From Rachicladosporium sp. CCFEE 5018 (lineage: Eukaryota; Ascomycota; Dothideomycetes; Cladosporiales; Cladosporiaceae): a stretch of DNA of 36,317 bases. Below the pieces are notes generated by a model that saw only the letters and a list, made by a program, of their open reading frames with translations, searched no databases and was not told the DNA's origin. The stretch spans positions 1,218,959 to 1,255,275 of the forward strand of contig KZ111140.1 in the NCBI GenBank assembly GCA_002077045.2. The letters are read 5' to 3'. This document shows positions 20,118 through 30,112 of the stretch, in pieces (positions within the stretch are counted from its first letter, which is position 1; every line of letters starts with the position of its first letter). Position numbers and translations under genes: made by a program.

Positions 20118-21128
20118 TCACACCGGCTGTCCTCTACCCCTGCCTCTGCCTCGACCAGCTGGTGGCAGTGTAGTGTTCCTTGGTGGCTGACTTGGACGAT
20201 TGCACATATGTGTGCAAAGCCGAAACATGATGGCTGGCCGTACCTTCGTAATCATATCACCGTACCCGAGTTCTAGCAGCACGTGCTTGATGGCCACCTC
20301 CGCAGCAGCTACATCCACGGACTGGAAGTCCTGTCTGACAGTGACGTTGAAGTTGTGCTCACAAGCCTTCGCTACATCGAGGAGGGCTTCCACATGCTCC
20401 GTGTCGGCAGCGTCCAAGATTTGCACCGGAGCATCACCAAGTAACCCAAAGGATCCTGTCGCTGCCGCAGTCCTGAGGTTTTGATGCACCACCACGGTTC
20501 TCATGATGACGCGCCAGTCCTGCAAGTGTCGAAGCGCTCGAGTATCGGCGAGCTTTGCTCTTCGCTCAGCCTGACGATACTCTGTCTGCTCATCGACGGA
20601 CATTAAGGAGGGTGGCTCGGCGTATAGTGGGTTTATCTCGCCGGGATAGGGACGGGGACAGCTTGACAGGAACTGATAAGTGAGCGATGCGCGTCCCGAA
20701 AGATGCAACGCGTCCCAAGCAAGCGCACGCAATGGTAAACCATGACTTTGGAATGAAGCAGAGTATATTACGTTCCAGTTCATATGTGGCGAATCGCGCT
20801 CGGTGTCCTCCCAATGACTTCCTACGGCCGTCGTGCTGCTCCATCGCGCGTCCACAGGCCGACGCACAGCAAAATTCGCAACCTGACCCGTCTCTTGCGC
20901 TATACGACGAGCTTCACGGCAGACGCTCCAGATCACGGGCGGGAGACCATTGTCGTTGGTTGTCTGGTACAGCTCGCATGGTGCAGGCGTTTCTTCCTCA
21001 ACGCCGAAGACGAATGCGGCTTCGGGGACATCAATCTCGCAGATTCGATGGGGGAGACAGTATCGCCATATCTGCTCGCGAAGTTCAAGGGGAAGTCGCG
21101 CGAATGACATAGTCCGTCGGGTGAGCAT
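20118..21128 (-). CDS. 2EXR domain protein, intact copy
   Basis: Intronless; 336 residues from the ATG at 21128. A second ATG at 21110 gives 330 and starts at MSFARLP, an equally possible start. The N-terminal FARLPLELREQIWRYCLP is the hallmark of the fungal 2EXR family, proteins of unknown role sometimes compared with F-box-like adaptors. Further seen: PPVIWSVCREARRIAQETG, DTRALRHLQDW, MRTVVVHQ and GLLGDAPVQILDAAD, then a Gly/Arg-rich C-terminus (GRGRGRGRGQPV). A paralogue with the same blocks but a premature stop lies at 28118-29203, so the two flank the ThDP-enzyme/receptor/transporter block. The open frame extends upstream of 21128 without an ATG and overlaps, on the opposite strand, the start of a DUF4267 gene fragment. 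Confidence 0.85.
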   Translation of the reverse strand: MLTRRTMSFARLPLELREQIWRYCLPHRICEIDVPEAAFVFGVEEETPAPCELYQTTNDNGLPPVIWSVCREARRIAQETGQVANFAVRRPVDARWSSTTAVGSHWEDTERDSPHMNWNVIYSASFQSHGLPLRALAWDALHLSGRASLTYQFLSSCPRPYPGEINPLYAEPPSLMSVDEQTEYRQAERRAKLADTRALRHLQDWRVIMRTVVVHQNLRTAAATGSFGLLGDAPVQILDAADTEHVEALLDVAKACEHNFNVTVRQDFQSVDVAAAEVAIKHVLLELGYGDMITKVRPAIMFRLCTHMCNRPSQPPRNTTLPPAGRGRGRGRGQPV

Positions 21129-21210
21129 AAGACTGGTTACCGCGTAAGTGTGATTCGGCGACTTCAATAACGTGATCTTGTCCTCACCGCGTCCTCTGAT
21201 TGGTCCAGTG

Positions 21211-21403
21211 CGCTTTGGGTGCACGGATATATGATACTATTCCGATCACGGACTTCTTGGCTACTGCTTTTGCGAGGTCTGCTGGGTTGGTCACTACGCC
21301 TTGGCTATCTGCTGAAGGGAGCTTTCTCCCGCTTCTGCCGGCTTTTGTCTGGGTCGCGGCGAACTCGTTGGGATGGCTTGGTGGGAAGGCGAAGTCTGCA
21401 TAG
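21211..21403 (+). pseudogene. DUF4267 gene fragment (3' half)
   Basis: The deduced peptide DTIPITDFLATAFARSAGLV, then PW, EGSF and GWLGGKAKSA, matches the C-terminal half of the intact DUF4267 protein at 11740-12207. DNA around TCTGCTGGGTTGGTCA is identical in both. The match fades near 21211, where a start codon and the first two hydrophobic segments are missing. It lies in the upstream region of the intact 2EXR gene, on the other strand. The original stop (TAG after KSA) is kept. Best read as a relic of a duplicated copy whose 5' half was lost. Confidence 0.8.
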
Positions 21404-21613
21404 ATGGGATAGGATTCATGGCGTCAGGACACCTCCGACAGTGCAGGACAACACATCGCAGCTGAAGAGCCTTGCCTGACCCTTGCTTTCCAGCCGTTTA
21501 TCCATCATCAGACATCAGCATTTGAGACTGCGCCGGCAACACTGCACTAGTTTCTCGGACACAGCAGAAGTCAAGGCTGCCACGCTTTCGATCAATAGCG
21601 CAACCAACGCCGC

Positions 21614-23441
21614 CTAGCAAACGACTATCTCAAGTAGTGCGCCCCGCTTCTCGGACTGTACCACATGCATAGCTTTCTTGATAGCGTCCGCAAGCTCTGC
21701 CGCTCTACTTATACGCTGCCCGTGTAGTGTGCCATTGGACGCAGCTACTGCAATGCCAACATAATCCGGAGCATCCATCTTAAGATTGATTCCAAGCCCT
21801 TCATCATCAACAGCAGCAGCCAGCCCACCAGGGTGGACGTCGTTAATACAGCTCCGTGTCGCTGTCCATCCTCCATTATTAATGACGATGCTCAAAAACG
21901 GCGTTTGCAGCTTGTGCTGCGCCCAATACACCGCACTCGGCACGCCAAAGATGAAGCTGCCGTCGCCTGTGATACAGCAGACGAATTCGTTGCCGTCTTC
22001 GCTCTGCGTACTCTCCCGTCGTACACAACGAGGTTTATCTCGAGTGTCCCACCGATCCAAGGCTAGACGAGCTCCGATCGCAGCTCCACCTGCCCAGCCA
22101 AGGCCACTTCCGCCCTTGGAGATGTGCGAGCCAGGCTCTGTAAACTGCATCTGCTCTGCGAAGGGTACCTGATTCGTGACCACGTCGCTAAGGAAGACTG
22201 TGTCCCCGGGTAGGATGTCGCGCATTGTCGAGAAGAGAAACGTATTGCTGATGTTTCCGTCTGGTCGAGCAAGTGCGCGCAGCTGCAGCACGGCAGTTCC
22301 ACGGTCGCGAGCCGCACCGAGCTCCGCCCATCGCTTGTCCAGCGCCTGAGCATTCCACGACGGTTTGGCGGCACTGAGATGCCCTAGCAGCTGCTCTAGT
22401 ACAAGCTCACACTCTGCATTGTAAGTCGCTTCGGCGAAGATGTCAAAAAGCTGCATCTTCTCTTTCCTCGGGTCGACATCTACGTGAAAGATGCGCGCCG
22501 CCAGGGATGGACGAATCTTTGTCGGTATCCACGGCACATCGCAATCCAGGACCAATATCACATCGGCTTCCTTGATCGCTGGACCTGCGCCTGTGGCTCT
22601 GGTGAGGCAAGCCCTATGGTTTGCTGGAAACGACATCTCTCGCGCTTCAAAGTCGAATACGCGCAAGCCACGAACAACATTGGCCAGCTCGACAAGGTTC
22701 CGAACAGCGGCGTGCGAACGGCCGAGGTAGCCGGTGACGACTAGTGGGTTCTTGGCCTTTGAGCAAGACGTCTGCTATCAGTAGAACATCTGACTCAGGG
22801 AGTCCACCCAGCCTACACGAAGGTACATGCTCGCGATAGCCATGCCGACTCCCTGTCCCCGCTGCCGCAGCCAGCACCTCCCGCGTTGCTGTCAAGTAGG
22901 CCGGTCCAGCAGAGCCAGTCGTAGCCATCAGCAATGCTCGATTTACCATAGTCTTGACATGCTCAGCGCACTTGATCTCATTTGAGTAACGGGAGAATGG
23001 CGCCACGATGTCTGCCTGCCGGGGGGCATCTTGGTACCATTGCACATGCTCCGATCGTGACCCGGCCAGCTCGCCATACATCGTAGATGGAGCCTGGCCA
23101 GCGAAGATCAAGACTGGAACTTTGCCACTGGAGGCATTGTGCAAACCCTGTCCGAGTGCTGATGTGCCAACGTCAACATGGACAATCACGCATTGGGCTC
23201 GTCGGGTGACACGAGCGTAGCCGTCTGCTGCGGAAATGGCGACCATTTCGTGTTGGAAAAGGAGCATCTTCGGGAACGCATGGCCATTCTGTTGGCGTCG
23301 GATGTATGCTTCGATTATGCTTGGGTGGTCTGATCCGAGGACTGTGAAGAGGTAGTCTATTCCTGCTTCCGCCAAAGCTTCGAGAAAGACGTCGGCCACG
23401 GTCCAGGTGCCTTTCGTCTGGATGGTATCCAGTGTCGCCAT
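21614..23441 (-). pseudogene. Thiamine-diphosphate enzyme, acetolactate-synthase-like, frameshifted
   Basis: Two overlapping frames on the minus strand together encode a full-length ThDP enzyme of about 608 residues. The first frame (from ATG 23441) carries the N-terminal PYR domain with the cofactor-activating glutamate in LFQHEMVAISAADGYARVT (E65). The second frame carries the middle domain (NPLVVTGYLGRSHAAV, ADVILVLDCDVPWIPT) and the PP domain with GDGSFIFG ... VINNGGW, the GDG-NN Mg/ThDP motif. The switch occurs at about 22754-22757: dropping one G from AAAGGCCAAG rejoins LLK to AKNPLVV without loss. No intron can explain it. Substrate is uncertain: acetolactate-synthase/benzaldehyde-lyase-like superfamily, not the mitochondrial ILV2 type since no presequence is seen. 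Either a pseudogene or a sequencing error. Confidence 0.82.
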
Positions 23442-23883
23442 ACTAGAGACGGGTTCAGAGGTAAGGCATTGGACTCTTGGTAATCTGTGCCGCTGGCGTC
23501 TGACAGACCTTGACTTTCAAGCCGCATTGAGTCACGAGTATGGTCTTGTCCCAAGTATCCCATGGCGCGCAAGTTGACAGCTTGCACGACAAATTGCGCC
23601 ATTCGATGCCGGGTCGTCGATCGGTCACAGATACTACACAGATGCATGACTGCAGTAGTCCTGCAGCTATAGCTGCGTCGCATGTATCAGACTCATGTAC
23701 TACTGCAGGCTTCTCATGCATGCTTGCATATTAGATCACTTTACAGACACTCACCGATAGCTGTCTCACACCATTCGAGCTCGGCATCTGTACGCGACAG
23801 GAATGAACTCCCAGTGAGAGTGGCGACACGGAAAGCAAACAATCGCTATTCTCTATATGTACAACACGACTCGAATACGCGCT

Positions 23884-25071
23884 TTAATTCCAGTCCGTTG
23901 TCTGTACTTCCACGTCCTTCGTCACCACGATGCCGTGGTCACGTAGAAGTATCCTCTCCTGGCTTTCTCTGCTTTCCAAAGCGGCACTTACATGCACGGT
24001 ATTCCTCTCCTTGTTCGCGAAGCTACCTCCACCAGATGGGGGGAATGGCCGCAACTTGTATGCCGGAACCGTAGATGAATTTGCTGTGCCCGTCACTCGC
24101 TTCGGCAGTAGCTTTGACAACGGCTTCTTTAGCGCTGGCAAACATGTCGCGATCAAGCCTACAGTCGCTTCGACGTGTGACCAGATGAACGCTGGCGCTG
24201 AGTCCCAAGTGGTGTCTGACTTGCTGACGCTTTGCTGCAGCGCACTCATCCGGACCGCCTTGACTGCAACAATGAAGAGGCCAAGAGCAAAGATGACGCT
24301 TGCCCCAACACGCTTGAGAATTGAACATTTGCAGGCGGTAGATGATCGGCATTGGCAGGAGAACGACCCAGAGATCTGTCGCTGTATTGAACCCGGCCCA
24401 CTATTATTCTCAGATCAGCAAACGTCTTTTTGTTATCTCAAATACGATTACCCACGCTCCACCGGAAGGCAGTGTTATTGATACAATGTCCTCGGTCGTT
24501 CTTAAGCCAATTCCTCGAGATCGGGAGACACTCGAGTGTGGTTGCTAGGACGAAGGCTAGGGTACCTGTGGAGACTACCGCTATCGTGGCCCAGCATATC
24601 CTCCGTATGTTGACTTGCGGGAAGAGATTCAAGTATAGTGTCAGACAGGCTAGCTTGTTGAGACAAATGACGATTTTGTAGAAGATCTGGAAGAGCCAGA
24701 AGTACTGTACCGACATTAGCGGCCGTGTAAGAGAGACATCTGGAGTGAACCACACCATTCAGGCTCTCTGACAGTTTCCACCGGCCTTTGCAGTGTCCGC
24801 CGCATGGTACCCGAAACCATGTCGAGACGCTTCGCAGCCGATTACTGTAATGACTATGAGGAACGCCTGCGTATATCAGCCACGCCGCCATGTCGAGATT
24901 CTGCAGACTAACCATCGAAGTCGCTACCATCCCATCATCCACAGCCATCGATCCTCGCCTCTCGAACATGGCGTACAAGCGGTATGTCACGAAGCATGCT
25001 GCGAGCGCGCAAGTGCCGATCGATGTGCGAAAGATCAACGGAGAGAGTGTCTCGCAGTTATCGCTATGCAT
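23884..25071 (-). pseudogene. Fungal rhodopsin-fold (PTH11-like) membrane protein, broken
   Basis: Three exons on the minus strand, 25071-24913, 24866-24456 and 24400-23884 (introns of 46 and 55 nt), about 361 residues when read through. Seven-helix plasma-membrane protein of the fungal-rhodopsin/PTH11-like class. Seen: FRTSIGTCALAACFVTYRLY as first helix; AFLIVITVIG and RHGFGYHAADT; YFWLFQIFYKIVICLNKLAC; FPQVNIRRICWATIAVV; CINNTAFRWSWAGFNTATDL (restored by intron 2), WVVLLPMPIIYRLQM; VGASVIFALGLFIVAVKAVR; HVEATVGLIATCLPAL; C-tail GIVVTKDVEVQ. Two lesions: an in-frame TGA at 24759-24761 between QRA and MVWFTP (codon 89), and one extra T near 24319-24320 shifting frame after RLQMFN. Having two independent lesions makes loss of function likely. 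Confidence 0.8.
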
Positions 25072-26394
25072 GGTGAGGTCCAGCTGGACAGGTCAAACAG
25101 AGCACGATCGGAGCAGGACTCAATTGAATCATCGGCGTATCTTGGGCACGCACTCGGCTGCCCAGGCCAGCGATCACCTCGGCGGCCATGGTGCTGTTGA
25201 AAATCGCCTTCGGATCCCCATCGCGGCGCACGAGCATTACGATCATGAGGCACAGCTGTGCTCAACTAAGCGGGCATTACACTACCCGCTCAATGTTGCA
25301 CCAGGATACGTCAGGCCAGTACACTGTCGTATCGAAGGACCGCCCTATATCCTGCACTCGCGCGGCGTCCATGTTGATTAGTGGCATGCGGTCCTGTTCA
25401 TCTTAGATAGCGTAGAATGTTCAGACTCTAATTGATTGTGAGAGCACATTCTTGCAATCCAGGCTTGACTCGGACACGAAGGTGGGCGTAATACCACGCT
25501 AGGATCTCAAACCCAGACAGCTCGCTTGCGGATGGCATCCAGCCGGCAGATGTAGCGCCTAGAAGCGTGATTGAGATGCACTGGTTGCTCGTGTGACACC
25601 GACAGCATGGTCCGCACTGTGTGAACTACTGCATTACGGTAGTGGCACTGTCCACGCCTTCCGTGGTAATTGTCTTGATCTGCCGAGCATTGACGTGCGG
25701 TCGCGCTGAAAGTCAGTAGAACCAGCGCGAATGGCCCCAAGTGGCTGTCTCACAGTCCCTCGAGATCTGATGCGAATGCCTTCCAGCTCTTCGACTACTA
25801 CGTTCAGACCCAGGCTCAAGATTGAGCGGAGTATCCCACGCCAATGTTACAAGCATTCCGGCATCCAATTAAGGTAGGTGCGGAATGTGGATGCCGCTAT
25901 GCCACACGCCGGCGTTCAACCCTGGTCAGAAGCTTGATTGACTAACTTGTCAACGCCCATGCAAGTCGCCCTTCCCGTAGGAGTCCACAACACTTCAGTG
26001 GTGCACGGGCAGCGATGGCCGACGTCAAGCACTCGATGCTGGCTTTCGTGCCTCACTCCAGTATGGCTAGGCCGGCAAATGCCCCGGGTGCGAGGCCACG
26101 TTGCATAACGCCTTCTCTAGCTGGCGAGCGCGGAAAGTGTTCGGAACGCGCTATGCTCGAGCTGGCAGCTCGTCCGTTGAGTGCAATATATGGAGATGAC
26201 AGCTCAATGCGTGATCTACGCGCTGCAGTACGTGCCTGTCTGCTGCTGATGATACACATTTGACACTTGCGTTGCGGCAACGTGGTGCTGTGCTCCGAGA
26301 CTGTATCGAACATCGCTGTTGTACTTCCTCTACCCTCTGCTTTTACGCCTTTTTGGCAGAGCTGCTTACTACTGTCATATCACCGACCGTCACA
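25072..26394. other. 1.3-kb gene-free divergent intergenic region
   Basis: It lies between the receptor pseudogene start and the MFS start and presumably holds both promoters. Open frames here begin at non-ATG codons or lack any family signal. No RNA gene or repeat recognised. Confidence 0.5.
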
Positions 26395-28074
26395 ATGGTG
26401 GAAAAGCACATTGCCGTTCTTGCTGAGAAGGACAGTACCACAGTGAAGTCGCAGTCCCCCTCCCCAGTGGCCTCTGCTATTCGCGAACATGACGAGGCGC
26501 ACTACATTGATCCAGAGATTGAGAAGCGTGTACTTCGCAAGCTGGACTGGCGGGTAGTACCAGTACTCTGGTTCCTGTTCTTGGTGTCATTCGTTGATCG
26601 AGGCAATATTGGTACTCATTGATGGCATGAATTGATCGATGCGCTATCGCTGCTAATTCAATCGCAGGCAATGCAAAGATCCAAGGCATGGACAAGTCGC
26701 TCCATCTTATCGGCAACCGTTACAACATGGCTGTCATGGTCTTCACGCTAGCATATGTTGTGTTCGGTGTTCCAGCGAACATTATCTTCAAGCTGGTGGG
26801 CCCGAAGTCGCTGTCGGCTATGATGTTCATTTGGTGCGTCTCTCCGGCAGTCGATGCTCGTCGAAGGCTAAAGTTTATCAGGGGTTTTTTGGTCATGGGC
26901 CAAGGCTTTACAAGATCGTACGCTGGACTGGTGGTCTGTCGCTTCTTGATGGGCATCTTCGAAGCGGGCTTCGTCCCAGGCTGCGCGTACCTCATCGGAT
27001 CTTACTACAAGCGCAACGAGTTCCTGCGGCGATACACTGTCTTCTTTAGCGCGGCAATTGCGGCAGGCGCGTTCAATGGGCTGTTTGCGACACTTCTCGC
27101 AATGGCTGACGGGACGAACGGCCTTGAAGGTGAGTATTGTACTCGTCACGGCCAGGACGTGACTAACACAACACTAGGCTGGAGGTGGATCTTCATCGTC
27201 GAGGGCATCATCACGTCCAGTGTCAGCGTCCTTGCATATTTTGTCATTCCCGAGCTCCCTGAGAAGACTAGCATGTTCAATACGGAAGAGAAGGCTGTAT
27301 TACTGGAGAGACTTCGCCAGGACGGCGGTGAGGTCGTCGACGACCGGATCGGGAAGCATGTGATGGAGGTACTGCTCGATTGGAAAGTCTGGCTGGCGTG
27401 AGTGCGCTGTGATTGATGGTTCGCGCTTGACTGCTGACACGAACAGCACCTTGACCTACATCGGTGCCGAAGAGAATGCCTCGAGCGTTGTCGCTTTCCA
27501 GCCGACGATCTTAAAGGGTCTCGGGTACACTTCAACCCAAGCACAGCTTCACTCGATTCCGATCTACGTTGTGGCATTCGTTATGTCACTGAGCTGTGCT
27601 TGGCTCTCTGAGCGTCTCGGTCAATGATACTTGTTCACACTTCTTGGGTGCATCGTTGGCATCGTCGGCCTCGCAATCGAGCTTGCTCAGCCAAAGTCTG
27701 CTAGCGTACGATACGCCGGTATGTTCTTCTTGACGGCCGGAGGATACATCGTCATGCCCATACAGGTCGTCTGGCTCGCGATCAATGTGGGCAAAGGGTA
27801 TAAGAGGACAGTAGCGTTCGGAATGGTTATTGCAGTCGGCAATTGCGGGGCGTTCATCTCGTCGAATGTGTTCTTGACGTCGGAAGCGCCGAAGTACCAC
27901 CTCGGGTTTAGCGTCGGCATGGGAATGTTCATTTTGGCGACGGTGACCAGTACGCTCATGTATATTGGTCTGAAGATGGAGGACAGGCAGCGTGATCGAG
28001 ATGCGAGGGCTGATCTGTCGAACGATGAGGAGCTGACTGGGGAGAAACACCCGGACTTCAGGTATCATCTTTGA
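26395..28074 (+). pseudogene. Allantoate-permease-type MFS transporter with in-frame TGA
   Basis: Five exons: 26395-26611, 26668-26833, 26882-27129, 27178-27397 and 27447-28074; 493 codons. Dal5/anion:cation-symporter family permease of the plasma membrane; such proteins import small organic anions (allantoate, nicotinate, vitamins), and the exact substrate cannot be told. Seen: LRKLDWRVVPVLWFLFLVSFVDRGNIGNAK, split here only for description across intron 1; the second-helix region YNMAVMVFTLAYVVFGVP; GQGFTRSYAGLVVCRFLMG; WRWIFIVEGIITS; SVVAFQPTILKGLGYTST; GYKRTVAFGMVIAVGNCG. All introns are canonical (48-56 nt) and keep phase. A single TGA at 27625-27627 (codon 344) interrupts SERLGQ and YLFTLLGC, where an arginine is usual in relatives; the rest of the frame is perfect to the TGA at the end. 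Ends 43 bp from the convergent 2EXR pseudogene. Confidence 0.84.
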
Positions 28075-28117
28075 GGAATCATAGTATTGCATCAGGCTTA
28101 GCGGTTGGGACAGCCAA

Positions 28118-29203
28118 TCACCACATGGCTCTGGGGTTCTCAGGCCAAGATGACACAAACCCACGTCCTATTCCAATAGGTCGTGGAGGCGGTGTAACTG
28201 CCCGGCCGATGCGATTGCACTTCCGAGGGCAGAGGCGGAAGAGGACTGCAGGTCGCACCTTTGGGACCATGTCTTCGTAGCCGCGCTCACTCAGCGTTTG
28301 CTTGATAGTGTCATTTGCTTCCTGAAGATTCAGCGGCTCGAAGCTCTGACGTGCTGTAACGTTGAAGCTTTGCTCGCATTCTCGTGCAAGGCTTAGTAGG
28401 TCAGCCATCTTTTCGGCCTCGTCAACATCAATCACCTGCACCAGCGCGTCGCCAAGCAGGCCAAATAAGCCAGTCATAGCAGCAATACGGATATCCTGAT
28501 GTATCACAACGGTCTTCATGACGACACTCCACTTGTCCAAGTGTCGCAGTGCTCGCGTGTCAGAAAGCATGGCCCGTCGATAGGCTTGCACGTGCTCCAT
28601 ACCAGACTCGTGTGGGTAAACTCCACCAGGACTAGACGGATGCGCAAACCTTGCTACCTCCTCGCCTGGATGTGGCTTCAGGCAGGAGTCCAGAAAGGAG
28701 AACATTATTGATGCCTTGCCAAACAACTGTAACGCGACGAAGCTTAAAGCGCGTAGAGGCATACCATATGCGTCATCGTCGTATGTAGTCATCGCACGCC
28801 AATTCATGTGGACCGAGTCTCGTTGTGAGTCTCCCCATCGATCGATCACCTGGAGGTAGCAGTACCATTTCGAGTCTAAGGGACGCAAGCGGAAGGGATC
28901 CACCATGCGGCCAGTCTCCTGAGCCACACGACGTGCCTCATGAGAGACACTCCAGATGGCTGGGGGGCGTGTTCATATGCGCGTGATGTGATGCAGCCAA
29001 CAAGGAACCCGACCATCCCATTCGGATCCAAAGAGGTCAGATTCCGGACGGTCAATTTCGCAGATCCGATGAGGAAGACAATTTCGCCAGATCTGCTCGC
29101 GAACTTCAAGCGGAAGTCGAGTAAAAGCGGTGAAAATGATCCGTTGAGTCGAGAGAAGGTCGAATTCAATGTGCTCGGGTGATTGAACAGCCTCAGGCAT
29201 CAT
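28118..29203 (-). pseudogene. 2EXR domain protein, second copy with in-frame TGA
   Basis: Paralogue of the gene at 20118-21128. Blocks in common: RLPLEVREQIWRNCLPHRIC, PPAIWSVSHEARRVAQETG, DTRALRHLDKW, MKTVVIHQ and GLLGDALVQVIDVDE, with the same order and spacing. The frame is continuous except for one TGA at 28973-28975 (minus strand), between HHITRI and TRPPAIWSV, about codon 77 from the ATG at 29203. The ATG matching the MSF start of the other copy is not conserved (it reads IIF), so the start used is a further upstream ATG pair. The intact copy has no intron there and no splice sites would remove the stop. Probably a pseudogene; a shorter protein beginning downstream would lack the 2EXR motif. 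Confidence 0.8.
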
Positions 29204-30112
29204 GAGGGCGGACTTGGCTACGACGAGGACCTTCTGTGCGACCAAATACCCCCATCGACTCGGACAGCACTCGGAGGCAAATGCCGTGGTTAATCTGCTC
29301 GTGACGTATGCGAATTTTGCCAGTGTGACACAAGCTGTTCTGATCGTCTCAGTCCTTGGCCGCCAGCACGACCAGAGCCCCAAGATCTTATCAAATCACG
29401 AGATGCGCTGCTCGGTCATGTTTCGCGAGCGAGTCATGTAGCTCTCACTTACCACTTCTCCGACGACGGAGTGATCTTGCAAATATCTCGCGACGAGAAC
29501 GTCCCCAATTAGAGCATTGCGTGATCAAAGAATCCACAACAAGAGCACCCACAACGTGAGATCTGGGCCAGGTCGAGTGGCGACGCGTCTTGCATGCTCG
29601 CACTCTGTTGTTGCTCCAGGTACCAGGTGCTGGTCTGGCTTGAAGATAAGCGCTGCAGTCAACACGACAGTCTGGTCTCGGCGGTTATACACGAGCTCGA
29701 AGCCGTGGGAATAGTGCTGGGACAAACCCTGGCCTGCAAGAGACGTAAGCCACGTCTTGTGCAACAACGAAAGGGCTCCAACTGCCTTCTCGATGAAATG
29801 GCAGCTGTAGCCGCCCCAATCTCGGAACAGCAAAGTTTGCCACGCAGAGGGGTATTGCGGGGTTCGTGATTCCACCCAGGGGATCGATACATGTACCAAC
29901 GAGCTCAATCCGATGCTGCGAATGCCATGGACTTCTACTTACGGTGATCCGGGCGAGACGGTAATGATCGTCATGTTGGATGGAAAGTTCGCCTCGTAAG
30001 TCACAGGTATTGCTGCTCTTATACCCTCTCCTTCGTCGTCTGGTTTCCGTTCCTTATTGCCTTCGACGCAACTGATTTTTACCACAATAATCCATACCCG
30101 CCTCTCAACCTA
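29204..30112. other. Intergenic: DHA-synthase promoter region
   Basis: 909 bp. The last 110 bp are pyrimidine-rich, as in fungal promoters and leaders, with a TTATACC element near 30019. A 127-codon minus-strand frame (29525-29908) is open, with a GTAAGT just upstream, but no family is recognised and it is not called a gene. Confidence 0.45.

Noticed and set aside
25507..25740. Minus-strand frame resembling a small cysteine-containing secreted protein
   Set aside because: The apparent start is TTG rather than ATG, and no ATG precedes the hydrophobic stretch.
29525..29908. 127-codon minus-strand frame with a GTAAGT just upstream
   Set aside because: No family resemblance, no usable start without an assumed exon, and no conserved motif; random openness is as likely.
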